Source of the DNA: Halichoerus grypus
Lineage: Eukaryota > Chordata > Mammalia > Carnivora > Phocidae
DNA: 64,000 nucleotides
NCBI RefSeq assembly: GCF_964656455.1
Contig: NC_135715.1
Location: 83,182,414 to 83,246,413, forward strand
Reading direction: 5' to 3'
A program made the translations under genes and the position numbers. Below, piece after piece: positions 56,334 to 64,000 of this stretch; position 1 is the first letter of the stretch, and every line of letters starts with the position of its first letter. A model generated the notes under the pieces. The model did no database searches. It worked only from the letters and a program-made list of their open reading frames with translations, and was not told where the DNA came from.

Positions 56334-58125
56334 AGTCCTTCAGATCTGGATGTGCATAGCTTCTGATGCCCTGTGTGCAATACTATAATTTGCAGGGTGT
56401 TTTCTGTTGGTGATAAATGTTTTTAATAATAGTTTGAATAGTTCTTTTGAAAGTGGTAACATCATAGTTATAACTAATCCATACACGTACTGTAGAGAAG
56501 GCTTCTGATTTCTGTTTAGCTAAAACATGACTCTGGGGCACTGGCTCATTCCAGGAGTTTGTTTATAGAACTCTCAGAATACCTTATTTTGAGTATACCT
56601 GTTTTGAAAGGCGTTTTCTTTTCAGTTAGGTGTAGTGCTTAAGGGACAGTTTACTTTAGTGTTATGTTAATAGTATGGTGATGTATGAGTGAGTTATGTG
56701 GCAAGGAGAACTGCAGCTTCTTTCTGTTTAATATCAAACTTTCAAGCCTCAGATCAGAACTGGCTGCATGTAACTTCAGGAATTATGAGCTGGTAAGCTC
56801 TCAGGAACTTCCCTGAGGCAGTGGGGTTGGTATTCCCACGATCTATGGGGCCAGTGACTGCTCAGGATGATGGGGGAGGGGCAGCCCTCCCTTCCCCCTC
56901 CCCCCCTTTAAAATGATGCTTCTTCATTTTATTCTTTGTTTTCTTGGTAGTGATACTTGGAAAATATCCCACATTAGGAATTGACTTGAGCCTCAAAGTT
57001 TTAGGGCTTTATCCTTTAAAACTTGAAGAAGGCAAAACAGTTACAAGTCTGTGGAGATAGATTTGCTTTATTCAGAGACATTATGTTTTTAGTGTCTGCT
57101 TTGAGTATTTTTATTGCCACCTCAGCCTACTTATAGCTTATTTTTCTACCTGTTGAGAAAGTGCTATTAGAAGAATGGTGAGGAAAATGGAATGAGAGCC
57201 ATACTTACAGTGTTACTGTGTTAGGCCTCCAGAGATTGCACTGTGCAGAGGATGCTCTTTCCCATCCTTCTGAAGGCTGTTAAAAAGCAGGTGTCCTGTT
57301 TTGTGCAGGACTGGGGCACTGTGGCTGTCCCCAAGCACTAGGGTGCATGGAGCCCTGGTGGTGGCATAGTGAGGGCTCTTGGACCATGGCTGTGGGGGAG
57401 ACTCAGGTTAGAGATGGGAAATGAAGCCTAAGGACTTGAATGACTTGCTGTCAAGATATTAGTGAACCTGACCAGGGCGCCAGCTTTGTTTTTATTCCTG
57501 ACTCAGGTGTCACAGAGAAGCTTAAACATTTAATTTTGAGCCCCAGCTATGTGTGAAGCTCTGGAAAACCCATAATCCTGCACTTCTCTTATTTATGTGA
57601 AATTTTAAAGCTTCTAATTAGTCCAGTTTTCTGTCCTGCATGCTTTAAAAAATGTACTTCTACCAAGGCAATTTAGCACAGTAATAGTCCCTGTCCTCGC
57701 ACTCCGTGTGGCCCTGTTTCCACAAAATACGCTCCTAGTGCCACAGAATGTTTTTATTTTCTGTGGCCAGTTACTTATATAGCTCATTTGTTTTACTGGT
57801 CAGCTGATTACAACTCTGAGCAGACTTAAATAGATCTGCATATGAAGCCATCTGCCAAGCGACCTTTCCTGGACAGTTCTGGTGAACCTGCTGCTGCTGT
57901 AGAGTCTGTATCTAGCTGAAAGGAGGTGCACTTGACTGTCACCTCTTTGGATATTTGGGATGGTAGAAAATTGCCACATGATGTGTGACAACGCTGGTTT
58001 TGATGGTTAAAAATGTTGCTTTTACGATTTTACATCCTATGTAGTAAGAATGGCTTTGTTGAGATTGTAGTCATTACTGGAGCTGGATGCTTTACTAATA
58101 AAATATTAAACAGTTTTAATGTTGC
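56334..58125 (+). other. PLEKHB2: PLEKHB2 3' untranslated region
   Basis: About 1.8 kb of AT-rich sequence without recognisable interspersed repeats follows the stop codon, itself notable in this repeat-dense window. It ends at the AATAAA at 58097. A weaker alternative end is ATTAAA at 58932, so a longer 3'UTR is possible. Confidence 0.75.
58097..58102 (+). terminator. Polyadenylation signal AATAAA
   Basis: A canonical AATAAA lies 1.76 kb after the stop. A CA cleavage candidate is at 58124-58125, 22 nt downstream, followed by a G/T-rich run (ttggggtatt). This is the best candidate for the PLEKHB2 3' end. Confidence 0.7.
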
Positions 58126-58931
58126 ATTGGGGTATTAATTTTGAACTTGGAGTTACTGGAACCACAGACTACTAAGTTATGTCACTGAAATGCACAGGAA
58201 GCAGAGTCCCCCCACTGACAGAAGGGGAGGTGTGAATTGAAGCTTGGGCACATGTTGTGCACCCTGTTGGCCAGCCTGATTGGGCAGACATAGTTGAGCC
58301 TGGAAATTCACTGTTGCCAGTGATTTGATGCTGATATGAAATGCATAGTAGTTATAAAGATGGGCTGAGATACTTCATTTCCCTGGTCCAACTTCCAAAG
58401 ATGTTAACTCTGTGATCACCTCAATTTACGTAATCCTAAATCAACAAGTTAGATGAGGTGGAAGGAACTTGTTCAGGTGTGAGTAAGCATTCCGCGTTCA
58501 TATGTACTTCTGTATAATGTACCTGGAAGAAGTTGGCCACTGACATTGCACACATGCCGATCTGATTGTTCTTTTAATTCCTGGAGTGCACTTCAGGGTC
58601 ATAGTAAAGAGAAGGAAGAGACCAGTGGCTGTGTTTCAGATGATCATCCTGAAACAGGCCAGGCCCCAAGACCTGGATCATAAGGAGACGTTCTTGTGTT
58701 TGAGACGAATGTCCCAACTTTATTTTCTACATCAGTTACGATCCTGTTTCATTTTTCTTTCTCCTTCCCAAGTTTATGTAGACAGAGGCTTGGAATGCAG
58801 GTCCATTTTTTTCCCCCTAGAATTGATCTGTTTTCTGATTGCTTCCCTGTCTCGTGTATTCTCTTGTGTCCACAGAACCTGTTTTTCCCTATATATGCAA
58901 ATTGTATGTTTATAAGTGAAAATGTTAATAC

Positions 58932-58937
58932 ATTAAA
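58932..58937 (+). terminator. Possible distal polyadenylation signal ATTAAA
   Basis: ATTAAA is followed by cataaa and a T/G-rich stretch (gtttcattgtgactttt). It could end a longer PLEKHB2 transcript; nothing else in the sequence supports its use. Confidence 0.3.
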
Positions 58938-58959
58938 TGATTAACCATAAAGCATGTTT

Positions 58960-59110
58960 CATTGTGACTTTTATTTTTTTAAAAATTTATTTGAACTAAA
59001 AAATAAAACCCAGCTTACCCCATTTCTCCCACTCCCCACCCCCCACTTTGGCAACCACCAATCTTTTTTTTTCGGTTATTTTACAGTAACGTACTGTCAG
59101 CTATTTCTGC
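58960..59110 (-). repeat. Short L1 3'-end-like relic
   Basis: ccatttctcccactccccacc followed by ctttggcaaccaccaatc resembles the 3' end of an old minus L1. Confidence 0.5.
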
Positions 59111-59149
59111 TGCATCATGGGCAATAAGAATGGCACTTACTGAGAATGC

Positions 59150-59310
59150 CCTAAGTGCTGGGGAATGCATTACCACATCAGAAAACAATGACTCATTAAA
59201 GTCTTGAAGTAACTGTAAGGCAGGTATCATCCAGGCTATACTGGATGAAACTGAGGCTCAGAAGTTAAATACTTGTCTCAGGAGCACACAGGTAGTAAGT
59301 GAAATGGGTT
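59150..59310 (-). repeat. MIR-like relic
   Basis: gtaaggcaggtatcatcc, gaaactgaggctcagaag, ttaaatacttgtctcagg and gcacacaggtagtaagtg follow the MIR core. Confidence 0.7.
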
Positions 59311-60140
59311 TGTATCTGATACTAAAGTACATTCTTTCTCTCTCTGCCGCGTGCATATAAATAAGGTATAATTTCCACAAGAACATATGAATGGCATGTG
59401 CAGTAATTCTAAGAATTAGAAAACTGACGGTATCATCGTCCTCAACCAGATCCACTTGGCAGTGTGGGTTCAGTAACTTCTCCAGTATTTTGGGGTGCAT
59501 GATTTTGTGTTTTTTGTTGTTTTTAAAAATTGAATTTTCTTTAGATCCTGAATTACCTTGGTTTCCTCTGGGCTAGTTTTTCTGTTTACCTCACCTATTG
59601 CAGACTTTGATTAAATGGTGATACATGGTTGCATGTTATAGTTTAAGATGAAGAATCTCATACTAGAAGCCCTGGGTCTCTTGGTTTCACCTCTTTAGAG
59701 AAGAATCCTCCAGAATTTTGCCTGGAGACAATTTCTGGATGTGGAGGAGGGTAGACACTCCATACACAGACCACAGCCCTGCCCCTTTCCAGCCTGACTT
59801 TGTCCCCATCTACTGCCAGGCTGACCCCTGCTGCTTCCAGCTCTTTATAAAACTTTTTTTTTTTTTTTTTTTTAAATAGGCTATACATATACATAGCTCC
59901 AGAATTTTTTTAAAAATGAGAGATTCAGTAAGGGGTTTTCCCACCTGCCCTTTTCCTACTCTCTCTTTGCTTAACCATGACCACTACTGGTTTATCCTTC
60001 ATGAGATCCTTCATGCATGTATAAGCTAGTACAAAGATATTTTTCTCCCCTTTTTACACAAAGGGTGGTGTATACACCCATGGTACTCAGATTTTTTAGA
60101 CTCAGGATCCTTTTATACTGTTAAATTTTTGTAGGCCTCC
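59311..60140. other. Downstream intergenic sequence
   Basis: Poly(T) at 59856-59873 and a possible old repeat after it; no gene supported. Confidence 0.35.
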
Positions 60141-60158
60141 AAAGAGCTTTTTATTTTT

Positions 60159-60346
60159 TAAAAAGATTTTAATTATTTGAGAGAGAGAGTGAGCGAGAGA
60201 GCAAGAGCGGGGGAGGCAGAAGCAGACTTCCCGCGTGGCAGGGAGCCTGATAGGGGTGTGTTGGGGGGGTCCGATCCAGGGACCCCAGGATCATGACCTG
60301 AGCCAAAGGCAGATGCTTAACCAGCTAAGCCACCCAGGCACCCCGC
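60159..60346 (-). mobile_element. SINEC, minus, first of a pair at one target
   Basis: Preceded by aaagagctttttattttt (60141-60158) and followed by aaagagctttttat (60347-60360). End ccacccaggcacccc. Confidence 0.92.
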
Positions 60347-60364
60347 AAAGAGCTTTTTATTTTT

Positions 60365-60566
60365 ATTTTTTTAAAGATTTTATTTTTTTATTAGAGAACA
60401 AGTGGTGGGGAGTGGCGGAGGGAGAGAGAGAGAAGCAGACTCCCTGCTGAGCAGGAAGCCTGAGGGGGGCTTGATCCCAGGACCCAGAGATCATGACCTG
60501 AGCTGAAGGCGGATGGCAGATGCTAGATGCTTAACCAACTGAGCCACCCAGGCGCCCCACCCCCCA
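60365..60566 (-). mobile_element. SINEC, minus, second of the pair
   Basis: Flanked by aaagagctttttat (60347-60360) and aaagagctttttaa (60567-60580). End ccacccaggcgcccc. Confidence 0.92.
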
Positions 60567-60580
60567 AAAGAGCTTTTTAA

Positions 60581-62974
60581 ATGTGAGTTATATTTATCAA
60601 TATTTATCATACTATAAAATTCAGAAACTAAAAACTTAAAAAAGATAAACCTATTGTGACATTTTAAACCTAGAATTTATAAAAAATACTTTCTAAAACA
60701 AAAATCAGTGAGGCAAAGCGTTTTCACATTTGAAAAAATGTTAGCATATGGTTTAATAGAAAACAGCTGGATTCTCCTGCTTCTGCATTCAGTCTATTGT
60801 GATTTGTTTTTTAGCCGAGGAATAGAAGGAAATCTGGCTGCACATAGACATGTAGTTGGAAAGGGAGGACCTAGCAGACTCTCTGAAAGGATCTTGGGCA
60901 CTCTCAGGGGTCCTTGGATCATACCTTGAAAACTGCTGATGTCTGCTGTTCTATACTTCATTTTTTCCCCACATAACAGGTCTGAGGTATTTCCGTATCA
61001 GCACATAGCTTCCTCAAAAAAAAAAAAAAAAAAAAACTTACTCATTCTCTTGATTTATCCTTTGATCTAGTCCAGTACCCATTTGACTTTTGCTATTGCT
61101 AATATAATGAAGGGTATTGTACAAAAGTTACTCATCCCAGTGTGGGGCTCTTGAAAGGGTTGTGTTCTTGTTAGCTATGTGGAACTAGTGGATGACAGGC
61201 TTCCCTGGAGCATAACTGTCCAAAGCTCTTACCTTAGTCTCCACCCTAAGGATCACACCAAGACCTGGAAGTGAGAGTCGGCATCACTGTATGCAGAGGC
61301 TGACTGCTGAGCCACTTCAGATGTCAGGAGCTGAGTGCCAAAAGCTTTACTGTTTAAGTCCCAGTCCTGTGGTTTGAATAGGAAGGGGAGACTTGTGTCC
61401 CAGGCTGTCATTCAGGGACCACACTGGCTTCCATCTGGTTGTCTTGGAATCCTTCCATGGATGCTTCTACATCCCGCTGGAAGAGAAACATGGTGAAGAT
61501 AGACCCATTCCTCAGCTTGGCCGTGATGCTTAACGTTTTCACAGTCCAGTGGTGAGAGTTACATGGCCCTGGCTACAGGGCGTAGTCCAAGTTCAGGAAG
61601 AAGCTGCCCTAACTACAGTTCCTGATGAACATACAGTGAATGGCAGATAATAATGGCCAACTATCCTAGACACTCAATGGAAATCAGTTTCTATTAACCC
61701 TTACTTGCAAGATATTTACGGATTAGTACAGTAGGTATTTGCAAATTACATGTAAATTACTGGTTCACACAACACAAATGCCATTTGGTCACAGATTTTG
61801 TTGTTCTTGTTCAGTTATTTCTTTCCCTACTTACCAACTGATGGGCAGGTTTGGACCTAGAGAAGGACAGTCACGCTTTCCAGCAATGGATGTAGTCATT
61901 TCATCCATTTGTTAAACTCATCCATCCCATCAGGTATTTACTGGGCATTGTGGCAGATTACATCACTGCCCCTGATTGCTCCTCCTCTCCCTTAGCTGAG
62001 AATTATACATTGTTGCCTGCTTCTGTGTGACTTACTTTGTCTCCTCAGCCGCTGGGAGGAACAGACCTCCCTGCCTTACCTGGGTTGTGGTATGTGGCAC
62101 GCTTTGGCTCAGGAATAGTGAGGTTGCGGTGCCCAGGTGCTGAGGACAAGTGCATATCTCTGGGGCTCAAGCCCAGAAAGGCCAGAGGGGTCCAGGGTGG
62201 CCTGGAGTCTTAAGTTTTCACCAGTCCCCAGGGCATTCATTCCAGCCTCGATGCCCCTGGTCCCAGCTTCTCCAAGCACTACCTACCTGGACCACTTCTG
62301 CTTTCCTCTCCCCTCTGCCAGTAGCATCTCCCTTCCACTCTTGCTGTGCCTACTGACATCCTAGGGAGCCTTTCTTCCTCTTCCAGCTCAAAACACTGGG
62401 GAAGGGAGCGACACAGTGGGAGGCAGGCATTTGACACTGGCTTTGCACAGCTCCTGGCTGTTCCTCTGCCTGGCCAGTGGTAAATCAGGTCAGAGGCATC
62501 TCCCCCGAGCCCTCGTCATCCAGATGGCGTTCCTCAAGCAGGGGCATCCCCCAACGGGCAGTGAGACTTGGGTGCTCCTGAGCAGCCCCTTAGGCAGGGC
62601 CCCGCCTAGTTCTTTCGGGGACCTGTCCGAGGCCGAGTGAGCATCTCATGGGCCCAGGGAACGTGTGCCAGGTACCGGGGGAGGTTGAGGCCCTGGGTCC
62701 TTGTGGGGTGGTGTTGCGGGTGTGGTGCCTGTGGAGGCTGATCATCCCAGTTCTCGGGAGCTGCCTCTCATGCCCAGGTGGGGATGGCAGGGACAAGGGA
62801 GGCTATACCTGCTCAGCACATGTGCCGGAGGGACCACGGGAAGGACTCTGGGGCCAGCACTATGGGATCGTCGCATGGCCTCCTCAAGTCTGGGCACAAC
62901 AACGGCAGAACCAGCCCACAGACACGCAGCAGTAGCACGGATGTTCCTTCTTTTCCACTCCATGTCTTTCCTAG
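60581..62974. other. Intergenic sequence, GC rising to the right
   Basis: Contains a poly(A) run at 61017-61036, possibly a bare retrotransposon tail. No coding frame with family resemblance, no RNA gene. From about 62100 GC content rises, but no gene could be assigned. Confidence 0.4.
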
Positions 62975-63118
62975 ACCAATGGTTCTCTGAGTGTGATCCC
63001 AGACCACCAGCAGCCCCCAGGAATCTATTAGAAATACAGACTCTGGCTCAGCCCAGACCTGAATCAGCAAGTCAGCCAACTTGATTCCATTGCAAGTTCA
63101 AGTCTTGAGAACCACTGG
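62975..63118 (+). repeat. MER5A-like DNA transposon relic (hAT-Charlie)
   Basis: Terminal inverted repeats caatggttctctgagtgtg at the left and cttgagaaccactgg at the right, with ttagaaatacagactctgg and cagacctgaatcagcaagtc between. This matches the MER5A plan for a non-autonomous hAT element. Confidence 0.82.
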
Positions 63119-64000
63119 CCTAAAATAGACTTCCTCCTCCCACCTTTCCCACCCTCTCTCCCAGTCCCTCCAGCCTCAACCTCCCTCCCATCCCACCCCC
63201 TGCTCCCTCTTTACTTGCCCCCTGCCCTACTTCCTGGCTGGGGAGCAGCTGGTTCCGAGAATCACCACTGGGTGTCAGAGCAGCCCCAGGAATGTCTCTG
63301 CTGTCAAACCCCTCCCTGCCTGTGTCTCCCAGGGCTCCCACACTTAGCCCAGAAGAGGATGTGCTGGGATCAGGGTGTGGGTCTGATTGCGGAGTCACAG
63401 AGCCCCTGCACCCATGCTCCTGCTCCCTGGTCACTGACCTGGGCTGAGGCAAGGGTTCCATGTTCCCCTGTCTTCTGTTCCCAGTGTTTTGGGGCTGAGA
63501 AGGGGACCCAGACGAGGTCCCGAGAGGAGACGGGTCACCCTGAGACTCTGAAGGTCACCCTGAGACTGTCAGGGCAGAGGGTGTTGCCCTGTCCTTCCTA
63601 CCTGCCCAGGGTGAGCCCTGAGGTGATGCATCTGCTAGAGTCTTGTGGTGGGGGACCAGGGTAGTCCCCAGCACCGTGTAGGCTGTCATGAGGGGTGTGA
63701 GGTTCTTACCCAACCCTCACTCCTGCCAAAGTGCATCTCTTACACTGGTCCTCCCTCCACAAGACTTCTCTAAACTCCTAGCTTTGAGTCCTTCTGTGAG
63801 CCCTGGCCTGGGCCTCCCAGGCCGCCGAGGACCCTCCGTACATGTCCAGTCTACAGAGTTAGGCCTCCCTCCCCTGCCTGTCCTGCCATGCTGGTGTCGG
63901 GTAGGCCCTAGGCAGCCTGTCTCAGGCCCTGTCCAGCCTTGTGGCTGCTCCCTCTTCCACATGGAAGGGCAGTGTGCCCCCTCCTGAACGCCCACCTCAG
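63119..64000. other. GC-rich end of window, unassigned
   Basis: C/T-rich left part, then GC-rich sequence with overlapping open frames on both strands, as expected from composition. No family resemblance, start context or splice pattern strong enough to call a gene. Confidence 0.4.

Noticed and set aside
5607..60566. tRNA genes suggested by A-box/B-box-like sequences
   Set aside because: All sit in the tRNA-derived heads of carnivore SINEs with poly(A) tails and target duplications; none folds as an intact standalone tRNA by eye.
61405..61640. A protein-like minus-strand frame ending in TGA at about 61411, with readable stretch such as RNGSIFTMFLFQRDVEASME
   Set aside because: Only about 43 codons are open after an in-frame TAG; such a length is common by chance, and no parent protein or splice pattern was recognised.
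63215..63664. A 149-codon plus-strand open frame in the GC-rich end
   Set aside because: Overlapping frames on both strands, repetitive low-information composition and no homology pattern; length is expected from GC content.

Overview
The window is mammalian nuclear DNA from a carnivore. It is packed with the tRNA-derived carnivore SINE (head gggcgcctgggtggctcag in plus copies, tail ccacccaggcgcccc in minus copies) and with carnivore-type L1 elements. The SINE variants with a 'ggagtcccgggatcgagtcccgc' type body suggest an arctoid caniform (mustelid, pinniped or bear lineage). That placement is inference, not proof.

Only one protein-coding gene can be supported: PLEKHB2 (evectin-2), on the + strand. 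Seven coding exons can be read base by base (19186-19222, 23034-23186, 24529-24631, 34765-34804, 42809-42898, 51638-51746, 56197-56333). All have canonical AG/GT borders and matching phases, and they join to an intact 222-residue protein. The protein has an N-terminal PH domain, a PPPY motif, a Tyr/Pro-rich linker and a hydrophobic C-terminal anchor. The 3'UTR runs to an AATAAA at 58097. The non-coding first exon and promoter are not recognisable and probably lie upstream of the window.

Layout. 1-15800: a pile of minus-strand L1s. It holds a young L1 broken by a solo LTR with a perfect 6-bp target duplication, an older L1 fragment, and an L1 that itself contains a second full-length L1. 15800-19177: L2 and SINE relics and an LTR-like old repeat just before the first coding exon. 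19178-34804: exons 2-5 with SINE-, MIR- and L1-rich introns, including a plus L1 relic into which a minus L1 and several SINEs inserted. 35595-42694: a nearly full-length (about 7.1 kb) antisense L1 whose 5' end is 114 bp from exon 6. 43370-49190: an old minus L1. 50550-51610: an L1 relic reaching almost to the exon 7 acceptor. 51747-58125: introns, last exon and 3'UTR. 58126-64000: intergenic DNA with SINEs, MIR-like and MER5A-like repeats and a GC-rich end with no supportable gene.

I see no bacterial-type operon, CRISPR array, or undescribed molecular system. The interesting material is the retrotransposon archaeology and its proximity to PLEKHB2 splice sites: nested insertions with readable target duplications, a candidate 3' transduction, a TSD-flanked L1 fragment without a tail, a poly(A)-only insertion, and direct L1 repeats flanking exons 2-5.
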